NCBI GenBank assembly: GCA_039583875.1
Contig: CM077162.1
Coordinates: forward strand, 67,081,259 to 67,145,258
DNA: 64,000 nt
Direction of reading: 5' to 3'
Source of the DNA: Platanthera guangdongensis
Lineage: Eukaryota > Streptophyta > Magnoliopsida > Asparagales > Orchidaceae
Part shown: piece after piece, positions 1 through 10,475 of the stretch
How positions within the stretch are numbered: the stretch's first letter is position 1
Layout of the letters: each line of letters begins with the position of its first letter
Notes under the pieces: model-generated
What the model was told of the DNA's origin: nothing
Databases searched by the model: none
Seen by the model: only the letters and a program-made list of their open reading frames with translations
Made by a program: the position numbers and the translations under genes

Positions 1-2167
1 TATCTATTTTCCCCCTTGAGAACTTGTTCTCAATGAGGAAACTAGATAGGGTTTCATACCAAGCCCTAGGGGCTTGCTTTACACCATATAAAGCTTTCCT
101 AAGTTTATAGACATGATGAGGTAAAGTTGGATCAACAAAACCTGAAGGTTGTTCCACATAGACTTCTTCCTTAAGATTACCATTCAGAAATGCTGACTTG
201 ACATCCATTTGGTAAACCTTGAATCCTTGATAGGTTGCATAGGCTAAGAACATCCTTATGGCTTCCAGTCTGGCTACTGGAGCAAAGGTTTGATCAAAGT
301 CAATACCTTCTTCTTGCCTATATCCTTTAGCAACCAATCTTGCTTTATTCTTAATGATGACCCCTTGTTCATCCATCTTATTCCTGTAGATCCACTTGGT
401 TCCTATTATACTATGGTCTTTAGGTTTAGGAACAAGTTCCCAGACCTTGCACCTCTTGAACTGATTAAGCTCTTCTTGCATTGCTTCAGTCCATTGTGGA
501 TCTAGTATTGCTTCTTCAAACTTCTTAGGTTCAACTTGGGATAGAAAGCTGGAGTAGACTGCTGCATTCAGGTTTCTGCTCCTTGTTTGTACCCCTTGTC
601 TTGGATCTCCAATAATCTGCTCAACTGGATGATCTCTAAGTTGCCTATTGGTTGGAGGCATCCTGACTTCTGGTTGAACCTCTTCAGCATCTCCATCATG
701 CTGTACTCCTTGTACTTCTTCTGCAATTGGTACATGTAGTTCTCCCCCTGGACAACAGCCACTGACTTCTACTTGCTGTCTTGCAGCAGGTATTTCTTCT
801 ATAGTAAGCTTGTCCATCTTCTTTGTTAAACCTGTGGAGCTGCATACACTACTAGACAACTCATTGTTAATAAGTTTAGTCTCATCAAAAACTACATGCA
901 CAGATTCTTCTACAACTTGTGTAGTCAAGTTGTATACTCTATAAGCCTTACTGTTATTGTTGTACCCAACAAAAATTCCCTCTTGGGACTTGGCAGCAAA
1001 CTTAGTCAAGTAAGACTTCCCATTGTTAAGTATGAAGCATTTGCAACCAAAGATCCTGAAATAGGATAGGTTTGGTTTCCTGCCTTTCACAACTTCATAG
1101 GGGGTCTTGTTGAGCCCTTTAGTGATGGTAGCCCTATTTATAACATGTCATGCATTATTAACTGATTCAGCCCAGAAATACTCTGGCAGTGATGTATCAC
1201 TTAATAGGGTCCTACCAGCCTCTATCAAGGTTCTATTCTTCCTCTCAGCAATGCCATTTTGCTGAGGTGTTCTAGGTGAAGAGAATTCCTGAAATATCCC
1301 AAATTCTTCACATAGTTTTGTCATGCTTTCAGACTGAAATTCAGTACCATGGTCTCTTCTAATCTTGACCACTGTACTATTTAGTTCATTCTGAATTTGC
1401 TTGACAAAGCTATGGAAGACACTAGGTGTTTCAGATTTCTGTCTTAAGAAGAACACCCAGGAAAACCTTGAGTAGTCATCTACAACTACAAGGGTATCGA
1501 CCTTCCTACCTAAGCTGTGAACTGGCATTGGACCAAAGAGATCCAAGTGCAAGAGGTATAAACACCTCACAGCATCTTTGTTTTCTATGCTTCTAAAGAT
1601 GGATTTAGTTTGCTTGCCCTTTTGACAAGCTGAGCAAATACCATCTTTAACACACTTAACTTGAGGACCATTCCTCACTAACTCTTTGCTAAAGAGTTTG
1701 CCAATAGTCTTGTAGTTAAGATGGGCAAGCCTCTTGTGCCATTTGACACAATGAGAGACTGTCTCATCAGCTACAAGACACACTGGAGAACCATTGTTAT
1801 CAATCATAATGTCTAAGCAGTAGACATTCCTCTTCCTATAACCAGTCAAAATGATCTCTTGATCAGTTGACCTCCTGATATGACAACCATTTTTAACAAA
1901 TGAGATGTCATACCCTACATCACTTAATTGACTTATACTTATTAGGTTGTGTTTCAACCCTTTAACATAAGCCACTTGAGTAATGGTAACCAAGTTGCTA
2001 GAAATGTTACCAAATCCTTTGATGATTCCTTTTTCAGAACCACTAAAGGTGACTTTTGGACCATCTTTTATTGGAATGTAGTCCTTTAGTAATCCTCTAG
2101 TTCCAGTCATATGTCTGGAACATCCACTGTCCAAGTACCATGTTGGGGTATGGCCACTTGGACTCAC
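1..2167 (-). pseudogene. Element A pol: protease, integrase and N-terminal reverse transcriptase
   Basis: This reads as a copia polyprotein. The protease motif [12 protein letters not shown] comes first, followed by the GAG-pre-integrase HHCC region ([19 protein letters not shown]). The integrase catalytic core has D in LHLDLFGPM, D in RRDHGTEF and E in [11 protein letters not shown], and then reverse transcriptase begins ([34 protein letters not shown]). One in-frame TGA at 1148-1150 replaces the Cys codon found at the same place in element B. The frame otherwise runs on to the window edge. The C-terminal RT and RNase H are outside the window. Confidence 0.9.
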
Positions 2168-2179
2168 CTACAAAACAGA

Positions 2180-4216
2180 TTAATGAACCTTAGAACCCAA
2201 AGAATTCATGGGTCCTTGGTACTTGTTAGTTTGCAATCTGACAAAGCTACCTACAGGCTTTCCAACAGGTAGTTTGGTACTCACTTTGGCACTAGCATTG
2301 TGCCAACAGTCCACTGCAAAATGGCCAACTATGCCACAACACCAACATTCAAACTTGTTGTACCTTTGCTTAGGTACTGTCTTTGCTGTCTTATCTACAG
2401 CAGACTTGTTGATTGTTGGGGCTTTGCCCTTGGACTTGGACTTGACAGTCCTTGCAGGTTTAATAAAACCCAGTCCAGCTTTACCCTTGTGATGAGCAAA
2501 TTCATCAATTATGGGTAACACTGACTTAGGTTTGGAAAACCTAGCAACAAGCTCTCTCTCCTTCTGAAGATTTATCTCCAGACTCTTGATTTGATCATTC
2601 TTAAAGGTGATAGTCCCCATCTGAATCACTGTTATGTGTTTCAGCCTGGCTATCTCATTAAGCTTTTGATCAAATAGCTTCTCAGAATCTGTTGCAGCAG
2701 CTTTAAGATCAGCAATTTCCTTTGCCTGACTTTTAGCTAGGAACTTGCTTTTCTTGTAAGCTTGCAACAGTACTTTATATTCATCTATAAGCTGATGAAT
2801 ACCTTCCTCAGACTCAGATACACTCTCATCACAAGATGATGATGAATCTGATTCTGTACTAGAACAAGAAACTGAACTTAAAGTTGAACTTTGTACCTTA
2901 CTGGGTCCTGGCTGCTCCAGGATTTTGTCATGCTCTGTCAAAGCCATTAACCCTTGGCATTGACTGTCTTCTTGTTCATAAATAGACTTCATTATCTGCA
3001 TGAATTCTTCTTCTTCTTCTTCAGCAAACAGCCCTATGTATGCCTCAGCATCAGACTCAGTTTCTGAAGAAGAGATATCTGATAGAGTCTTCTCTTTCTT
3101 GGCAACAAAAGACTTCTCTTTCTTGCCTTTGAAATGAGTCTTCTTCTTTTCACTAGACTCCTTTCTCTTTTCAGGACAATCTGCAACAACATGGCCTTGT
3201 CTATTGCAGCAATAGCACACTATTTTAGAAACAGTTGCCTTGCTAGATTTAGTTCTCTTCCTGTCCTTCTTTGAGGCCTTTTTATCCTGATAAAAATCTT
3301 CTTTTCCTTTTGAAGTAGAAGGCCTTGACCTCCACTGTTTCTTCTTCAAAAATTTCTGAAAATGTCTAGTGAAGGCAGCAAAGTCTTCATCACTTTCACT
3401 GCTTTCAGATTTTGTGCTGACTGACTCATCTGACTCTGATTCAACTACCTTTGGAGGTGGAGTTGATGACTTATTCCTGCACTTTCTGGAGGCTTCTGTC
3501 TTGAAAGCTACTGTTCTTTCCTTGTGTTCAGTTCTTGTTGATTTCTCCTCCTCTTTCCTCACTGTCAACTGCATTTCATAAGACAATAACTTGCCAAACA
3601 GTGTAGGTGGAGGAATTTCTCCCAACTTAGCCATTTATCTAATGGCACAAATCTTTGTGTCCCAATCTTTAGTTAGGGACCTTAGGAACTTGTCATTTAG
3701 TTCATAATTGCTGAACTCTCTTCCATAAGACATGAGTTCATTCACTATTCTGTAGAACTTCTTATAGCACTCAGTTATGCTATCACCCTTTACTTGTCTA
3801 AAACTTTCATACTCCTGATTTAGCAAGGATTTTCTATCTTATCTAACTTCTTCAGAACCCCCCATATACACAATAAGAGTGTCCCACATCTCTTTGGCTG
3901 TCTTACAGTGTATAAGATTCTGAAATGTTGCATCATCTATGACACTCACTATAATGTTTTGTGCAATTTTGTCCATGGTGGCTAGGACAATCTCATCCTT
4001 AGTCATTTCAGAGAAATCCTTTGGGGTTCTCTGATTTGCATCTAGAACTGATATCTTCATGGGCACATATGGCCCCTCTTTTACTGTGATGTAGATCCTA
4101 GGGTCTGAGGCTTCCATAAACAGCCTTACCCTTTCCTTCCAGATCCCAAAGATTTCCTTTCTGCATATAGGTAATTTCATGGAACCCAATTCCTTGTGAT
4201 TCTCAGAGTAACCCAT
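2180..4216 (-). pseudogene. Element A gag (broken by two stop codons)
   Basis: This is the capsid/nucleocapsid precursor of a Sirevirus. It starts at 4216 (MGYSENHKELGSMKLPICRK) and has the copia gag domain in its first ~230 residues, a Ser/Glu-rich linker, a CCHC zinc knuckle (CYCCNRQGHVVADC), a coiled-coil-like stretch and a second knuckle (CWCCGIVGHFAVDC). It is 678 codons long, against 679 in element B. Compared with B it has two nonsense changes, Gln to TAA at 3839-3841 and Glu to TAA at 3635-3637, with no frameshift between the three open segments. Confidence 0.92.
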
Positions 4217-4306
4217 GGTTCTTGATTTTCTTGAATCTGTACTATACCTTAGACTGAATCTGCCAATCAGGATCTCCTTACACTGTTAGTCCTTTTTGAG
4301 TAACCT

Positions 4307-4319
4307 GGCTCTGATACCA
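4307..4319 (-). other. Primer-binding site of element A (initiator tRNA-Met type)
   Basis: On the minus strand the sequence is TGGTATCAGAGCC, complementary to the 3' end of plant initiator tRNA-Met. It lies 2 bp inside the LTR edge at 4322. This fixes the orientation and marks the adjoining LTR as the 5' one. Confidence 0.93.
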
Positions 4320-4635
4320 CTTGAAAGATATAGTACCTAAAACACCTAGAGGGGGGGTGAATAGGTGCTAATTCTTTTTTAAACTTTAATGCCAGCAAAC
4401 AGTTATAACACAGAATCTACTCTACTTTTGCACAGCAATCACACAGCATACACAGCAAAGCACAACACAGCAGACACATAGTTTTATAGTGGTTCCCCAA
4501 GCTTTGGGTACATCCACTTTCCCCCTTCGCCTATCTAGCAGTGTACTAGATTCGGTCAAACTTCACCACTGTCTCATAACCCAAATTGGTTCCTACACCT
4601 CAGGCCCAAGGCCCTACAACTCAGCTTTTCCACAA

Positions 4636-4735
4636 AGCCTACACTCAGCCACAAAGGCCTACACTCAGCCAACAAGGCCTACACTCAGCCAACAAGGCCT
4701 ACACTCAGCCACCTAGGCCTACACTCAGAGATTTC
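4636..4735. repeat. 20-bp tandem repeat in element A LTR
   Basis: About five copies of a unit close to GGCCTACACTCAGCCAACAA lie head to tail. Similar but fewer copies occur at the same place in both LTRs of element B (about 26590-26660 and 37650-37730). In element direction it lies downstream of the TATA box, hence in the predicted transcript. Confidence 0.85.
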
Positions 4736-5220
4736 AATCTCCTACACTCAGGCTCTCAAGCCCTACCCTCAGCCTTTATAATTACAGGCTTACAAACACT
4801 CAGATCCAAAGGATCCTACAAGATAAAAATGAATTTACAAATGATAACTCAGCAACTCAGAAACAAGAGAGGGGAGTTGAGAGTTTCTTGATGAGTTCTT
4901 GGAAGAACTCGGCTGGATTCAATCTGACTTAGCTTTCTTCAAAGCTTCTTGAAAGTAGAACTCAATTAGATTGACTCCTTCTGCAGTTGATCCTTGACCT
5001 CTGCTTCTTAAGATCCAGAATATATCTGAACCCTTCTTCTCAGCCTAGTTCCAATGGCTGATTTCTTGGATGGAGCCCTCTCTCTCCAACTTCTTAGATC
5101 TGCACTTGGACAGCTAGATCTTCTTGATTTGATCCTTGATCAATAACTTGAACAACTCTGTGAACCACTTTTTGTATTGCTTCAACAACCTCAATCAGAG
5201 TTTCTGTAGACTGTATGAGC

Positions 5221-5231
5221 CTATTTATAGG
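5221..5231 (-). promoter_or_regulatory. TATA box of element A LTR
   Basis: The plus strand reads CTATTTATAGG, giving CCTATAAATAG on the element strand. The identical motif is found at the same LTR position in element B. It lies directly downstream of the palindrome array, the expected place of the core promoter. Confidence 0.75.
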
Positions 5232-5403
5232 CCTTCTTCATGGTAACCGGCTGGTCCGGTCCATAACTGAATTCTGACATCTCTGACAGGTGTTGTAGAC
5301 CGGCTGGAACGGCAGCTGTCAAATCATCCAGTCAGTTCTTGAAAGTTCTCTAACTGTCTGAAAGTGTCGAGACTTTCTGTCTTTAAGTGTCAACACTTAT
5401 AGA

Positions 5404-6247
5404 CCAAGTGTCGACACAAGTTGTGTAAGTGTCGACACAAGTCTACAAGGTGTCGACACAACTCCTTGTGTTGTAGATTCTATGTCTCGACACAGTTTCT
5501 TCTTCAAGTGTCGACACTGAAATTGAGTGTCGACACAAGTACTTGATCTTCTATCTTTTGTTGAATTCTTCTAAGTGTTGACACATCTCCTTTGTGTCGA
5601 CACATCTCCTTTGTGTCGACACAACTTCTTGTGTTGAATCTGTTAAGTGTCGACACTACTTCTTGGTGTCGACACATAGTCTTCAATGTTGATACTTACT
5701 GAGTGTCGACACAACTCCTTCTGTCGACACTTGATTCTTCTGTTGAGACTTCAGCTGAGTGTCGACACATTCCCATAGTGTCGACACTTGTACTTAGAAT
5801 ATTTTGTTGATCTTTCTGTTCTTTGCTAAGTGTCGACACAGCTCCATGTGTCGACACATTCTTCAAGTGTTGAGTCTTCAGCTGAGTGTCGACACATTGT
5901 TCTGGGTGTCGACACTTACTACAAATGTTGACTCTTGTGTTGAGTGTCGACACATTGTTCTGAGTGTCGACACTTATACTTAGTCTCTGCTGACTTTTGC
6001 TGAGTTTCAACACTTTCTGGTGTAGATACAGTTCTTCTAGGTGTCGACACTGCAGTTAAGTGTCGACACTGTTTTACTGTACTTTCTTCATTGAGTGTCG
6101 ACACAGCTCCTTGTGTCGACACTTTGTGTCTGGTGTCGACTCTGCATCCCAGGTGTCGACACAATGACTCCAAGTGTCGACACTGCTTGTCTGGGTGTCG
6201 ACACAAGTCTTCTTAAGTGTCGACACTTTCCCTCTAGGTGTCGACAC
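5404..6247. repeat. GTGTCGACAC palindrome array, element A LTR
   Basis: Roughly 30 copies of the 10-bp palindrome GTGTCGACAC (or its 8-bp core TGTCGACA) fall within ~840 bp, with a few decayed copies such as GTGTTGACAC and GTCTCGACAC. Part of the array keeps a register of 20 bp then 38 bp between successive palindromes (near 5885, 5905, 5943 and 5963). The spacers are T- and C-rich and vary. The array lies upstream of the TATA box in element direction. Confidence 0.95.
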
Positions 6248-6393
6248 ATGGACTTAGAAATTTTTTCTTCAGTCCTGCAAATACTTAACCTGCACAAGTA
6301 ACTCAAAAACACATCAAATACATTTTGATGTATATCATTGAGTTGGGTGAGGCTTCTTCAAATCAGGTACATTTAAACCTAATGTACCCAACA

Positions 6394-8046
6394 AGCTGGT
6401 TTTCACGATGGCAGATGCCACCGTCCGACACCGTGGATGCCAAAAAGTCTTCAAAAAGTTGCAGTTCCCCGCCCCTAAAAGGCCACGCCAAACAAAACCT
6501 AAGTATTTGAAACAAAATTTTAATCTTTATTCACCCCCCCTAGAGAAAACTCAGATATTTAGCAACTAGTCTCCTATTTCACACACACACTCTCTCTCTC
6601 GTTATTTTCTCTCTCTCTCTCTCTCGCTATTTTCTCTCTCTCTCTCTCTCTGTTCACTCTCCTTTCTCACACTACAGGTTTTCGGCCAATGATTGCTCCC
6701 AAGGAATTCCACCAAGGACCGTCTAGACAGACAAAGGCTGCCCAAGACACGACGAGAGTTTGTAATTGCACAGACCCGTGCCCGACACCCAAAGTCTCCA
6801 TTTGTACGCAAGGCATGGAAGAAAGCAATGGGATCCCACATTGCTACCAGGTGGGACTGTCAAGACGACCAATTTTGCCCTCTCCCCTCTAAGCAAAAGG
6901 ATCAAGATCATCGGAAGGGCACAAAGACCTGTCACACACAAAACTATCTATCTCTCTCTTCTACCCCATGTGTAACGAGTAGCGGTTGGTCACCCTCGCC
7001 TTCACCAGAACAGTGTTGTAATAAGCTCTGAAATAGCTGATCTTAGATCGAAACCAAATCGACCGTGTAATTTTTTACCCCAATTGGGGATTTTCCACAT
7101 AATCTCATCTCTCTCTCAAAACCCGTAAATCATTGACTGTTTGCGCGCACGACCTCTCAATGGGCTAAGACGGTTCTGAAGACTCGGTCTACCAGGAGCC
7201 TCGAGCGATCCACAACAAATTAAATATAAAAATAAATTTACTTTTAGTGAGAAAAAATAAAATATTTGTAGCAAAATAGTCTTTATTGTAACCCATTCTT
7301 ATGAGAAGGTAATGTTTGTTATAATTAAGTTATTTATAACGACACGCATACATTGGTAACGAAAAGTATTCGCATTGAAATTTAGAGAATGTCCGTTACA
7401 TAAAATTTTTTATTATAATTTAAATTATTTCTTATAACGAATGTGCAGTTTGTTGTAATGACTGAGAGCTGTGAACTATGAATTGAGAGCCGCAAACTAC
7501 GAACTACGACCTACAAACTGTGAGCTACAAACTCTGAGCAGTGAACTGCGAGATGTGAGGTGGGAACTGTAAATTGCAATTTACGAATTGCAAATTGTCT
7601 TGCAATCCTTGCAGACACAATAGGTAAAGAGAGAAATTTATTGTGTGTGTTAAGACGGGAGTGGGGCACATAGTGAGTGCGAAGGTGCTCTGAGTGTTAT
7701 GAGAGGTATTTGCAATAGTAGTGGGCGCATGGTTGTACAGTTGGTGTTGTGCGCATTGGTGTGCGAGTTGGCGCGCGTGGGCTAAGGCGCAAAAGTAGGG
7801 GGTGCACAGTTGTGCGCGCGCCGTAGTGTCTAATGGTATGCATGCTAACAAGCATATGCTACTGTCTAAATTACCGCGTGGTGGTAGTGGGAGAGATAGT
7901 GGGAGCACTGTTAGGCATTCATTGCACACACAGTGGGGTGCACGCTGATGCATGCATGCTATCTTCTGCCCGACCGTAGGGTGGTAGTGGGTGCATCACC
8001 ATGAATGCATCTCCACGAAAAGCAGGCCTATGTCAACGCATGCGTG
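6394..8046. other. Unassigned DNA between elements A and C
   Basis: No convincing gene is seen. A CT microsatellite lies at about 6583-6656. A perfect 12-bp palindrome CCCCAATTGGGG lies at 7078-7089, followed by a T-rich stretch and a segment that looks like an old LTR end. Positions 7210-7450 are AT-rich. Positions 7455-7590 hold a degenerate repeat of words like GAACTGTGAGCTAC, and 7640-7830 is rich in GTG and GCGC. A 53-codon ORF at 6408-6569 (+) begins MADATVRHRG; I do not recognise it and it may be chance. Confidence 0.5.
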
Positions 8047-9481
8047 TGAAAGATGGGGTTAGATGTGATTTACTCTAGAGGAGGGGGGGAATAGAGTAAT
8101 AGACAACACAAGAAGTTTTATAGTGGTTCCCCAACCTGGGTACATGCACTCTTCTACATCCCTGGTAGGAATCCACTAGCAGTTTTTGATCAGCTGACTG
8201 TCACCAATGAGCTTTTGATCAAGTGCTCAAAAATCAAATTAAACTTTTGAAGGATGTTAATAAACCCTTTTTATAGAGGGGGGGGAGAGATTGATGGTGT
8301 CTTCTCTTTCTCTTTTCAATAGAGAAGACTAGTGGATTTTGTTGTTGTCAAGAACTCCTCTCAATAGCACTTGGAGTCTTGCTCATGGTGTAGTTCTTCA
8401 TTCTTCAGCCTTGACTTCAAAATGATATCCAGGAACTTCTGACTGATAGATGTTTGTTGTCCTTGAAATCTCCTGGAGTAAAGATTGAAGAAGACTCTTA
8501 ATTTGTAGTTGATGTTCTTCTTCTTCTTCAGCAAGGTCAAAGAGAAAACAAACTATTTTCTGTACAGAGAAGATTCAGAATGTTTTTGTTGTAGATCTCT
8601 TTGTCTTTGTATTCCTTGTGTTATCAGTTCTCTATGTTACTTGGGAAAAGAAAAACTCTTTTATATCTTCAGTCGAATTCTATTTTTGAATTTTGAATTC
8701 CATTGTATTAATTGCTGACGGCCTGGAGAATGAAAATCGGCAGGAGAGAATATTTGCATTAATGAATTTCTCCAACTGTCCCATTAAAAAGAGCAAGTAA
8801 TTAACCTGATGAAGTCCGTAATCAATGCTGCCACTACGGCTATATTCAGAGAATATAAGCATTAATTATTCAGGAATTACTGCAAGAGAATAAGGACAAA
8901 ATGAGGGAAATTTCCAAGTCTAGAACTTCACAGAAATCGTTGACCAGAGAACAGATTTCGTCGACCTAAGATCAAAGTTTGTCGACCAGAGAAATCATGT
9001 TCATCGATCTAAGAATTCTTGTTCGTCGACCTGAGAACCACGTTCGTCGACCTGAGTTCAGCTAACTGCTTTCTGAGAAAAACTTCCCGATTCTGTGCAC
9101 CAAGTTCGTCGAGCTGATAATATAACTTCATCGACCTGAGTTCAGAGAAAGTATTCTGGACTTAATGTGTTGAAGTTGAACTTCAAGAATTCATCGACGT
9201 GAGCTCGAATATCGTTGAGCTGAACTCAGAGAATTGACTCTGAGTTCGTTGAGCAGAGCACGACTTTTGTCAAGCTGAGTTCGATGAACGTCGAACTCAT
9301 TTTTCTGAACTTGATTTTCTTCTAAGTCTTTGAGTCTTCTGCTGTCTTCTTTTGGCTAGTCCATGTATGGTTGATTCTAAGGACTTAACCTAAACTCTAG
9401 GACACAGACATGAACCTAGCTATACATGGTGGGTCAATCATCCTAATTAGTGAACATAGCATAAATCCAACTAGGGATGCA
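8047..9481 (-). repeat. Element C 3' LTR (Sirevirus-like, about 1.4 kb)
   Basis: The left edge TGAAAGATGGGG and the following CTAGAGGAGGGGGGG and TTTTATAGTGGTTCCCCAA match the left edge of the A and B LTRs, so this is a related but distinct family. The right edge (GGGATGCA at 9481) is followed by ATCTCCACCTATTTGG, a polypurine tract on the minus strand like that of B, so this is a 3' LTR. A TATA-like CTATAAAAAG is at about 8276-8267 (minus). The 5 bp before the LTR are GCGTG. The rest of the element lies under nested insertions and beyond the window. Confidence 0.8.
8935..9292. repeat. Degenerate TTCGTCGACC array in element C LTR
   Basis: About a dozen related words (TTCGTCGACCTGAG, TTCATCGACCTGAG, TTCGTCGAGCTGA, ATCGTTGAGCTGA) are strewn through 350 bp of U3. 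The best copies contain the palindrome GTCGAC. The array is more decayed than those of A, B and D. Confidence 0.75.
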
Positions 9482-9482
9482 A

Positions 9483-9500
9483 TAATCTCCACCTATTTGG
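9483..9500 (-). other. Polypurine tract of element C
   Basis: The minus strand reads a purine-rich CCAAATAGGTGGAGATTAT directly upstream of the 3' LTR. Its counterpart in element B is ATAGGGGGAGAT. It primes plus-strand DNA synthesis in LTR elements. Confidence 0.65.
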
Positions 9501-9859
9501 GTGAGCTCACTAATACAAATGAAATAAAGACATTCACAAAGCAGAAAAATATATCTGCCAGAAAAATTGAAATGTGTAGCAGATATTTACATAATAGCTT
9601 TGTCACAGTAAATAGATATAAAGTTCAAACAAACAGAAACAAAATAAAATGCTCTCATTTCTTCTTCTTTTGCTTTTCCTTTTGCTTGTCCTCTTTCTCT
9701 TTGTCAGAAGGATGCGTAAACTTGATTTTCCTATTTGGATTTACTGCTTGCCTCTTTGACATTGTCATATCAACAGCTCCAATAATATTCAGAGATGTAC
9801 CTCTAGGCACAACAACCTCTGAATGTAGGTTCATATAAACATCTACATTAAAAATTTAT

Positions 9860-10475
9860 TAGGTTTTTCATACCTGTTTAACTCTTCCTTTCTGTATTTA
9901 GACATTGTAGAATATTGGGATGAATCTTTCCCTTTAGCTTTAGCTTTATTTATTAATGAAAGTCCAACAAGTTCCTGAAACCTGTCCATTCTAGAAGTTG
10001 TTTCTGTCTCTGGATCCACAAATGGTATGGGTGGAGACTCTGGAGTTTTAGGACTGTCAGCTTTTTGTGGTTTAGGAGCTTGCTGTTGCTGTTGCTGATG
10101 ATGTTATTGTTGTTGTCTGCTTGAAGAGTACCTCTGCTGGTTGCTTCCTTGAGGTGTTGAAGATCTACCATGATGTCTATGATAGGTTTGAGCATATAAG
10201 GTAGACCTTTGAGAAGTGCTTCATGAAGCACTAGCAGTAGGTGGAGGAGGAGGAGGAACTTTCCAGTGCCTCTGAGGAGGAGGTGGAGGAGAATATCTCC
10301 TACTTTTCCTCTTGGCTTTCTGTTCATTCTTTGAAAGCCACATCCAAGCTGGCATGCCAGGGTATGGAGTGATTTTCTGAAGGATATAATAAGGTGTATC
10401 ATGTGTGGTATTTGGCTTGGGAGTAGCAAATGGAGGAGCCTTTCTTTTCTTTAAGACTTTCTTCTTGGTAGTAGG
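9860..10475 (-). pseudogene. Element C third ORF, C-terminal part, split by element D
   Basis: The coherent minus-strand frame reads PTTKKKVLKKRKAPPF, then a segment around TPYYILQKITPYPGMPAWMW, two proline runs (YSPPPPPQRH, VPPPPPPTAS), a Gln-rich run and PIPFVDPETETTSRMDRFQE. It has stops near 10230 and 10107. The protein is basic, Pro- and Gln-rich, and lies between pol and the 3' LTR, where Sireviruses may carry an extra ORF. Its upstream codons continue on the far side of element D (22178-22211). I do not recognise a domain. Positions 9500-9860 hold no clear coding frame. Confidence 0.6.

Larger units (their letters stand above)
1..6393 (-). mobile_element. Element A: Sirevirus-type copia retrotransposon, 5' part
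   Basis: This is a minus-strand Ty1/copia element cut by the left window edge. Read from right to left it has a 5' LTR (6393-4322), a Met-type primer-binding site, a 678-codon gag and the start of pol through integrase into reverse transcriptase. It is the same family as element B, with the same gag length, the same LTR architecture and clearly similar proteins. Gag carries two premature stops and pol one, so this copy is dead. The 5 bp after the right LTR end are AGCTG; the matching target-site duplication would lie outside the window. Confidence 0.93.
4322..6393 (-). repeat. Element A 5' LTR (2,072 bp)
   Basis: The LTR runs from TGAAAGATATAG to CCCAACA in plus-strand reading, so the ends are TG...CA. 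Its borders match those of the element B LTRs. In element direction it holds a U3 with a dense GTGTCGACAC palindrome array, a TATA box at 5231-5221, a transcribed part with a 20-bp tandem repeat and, near the 3' end, a C-run (GAGGGGGGG on the plus strand). It is clearly diverged from the B LTRs but of the same plan. Confidence 0.93.

Noticed and set aside
5504..6312. Overlapping ORFs on both strands reading VSTL, CRHL and SVDT repeats (also 27309-28266, 38373-39353, 47362-48059, 54540-54946)
   Set aside because: GTGTCGACAC is its own reverse complement and avoids stops, so arrays of it are open in many frames on both strands. The peptides are translations of a DNA repeat, not genes.
6520..6545. 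Plus-strand Sirevirus LTR end (TATTCACCCCCCCTAGAG)
   Set aside because: Only a short C-run word is shared with the A and B LTRs; flanking sequence does not match.
7525..7953. 142-residue minus-strand ORF as a gene
   Set aside because: Its composition mirrors a GTG- and GCGC-rich low-complexity stretch; no domain or start context supports it.
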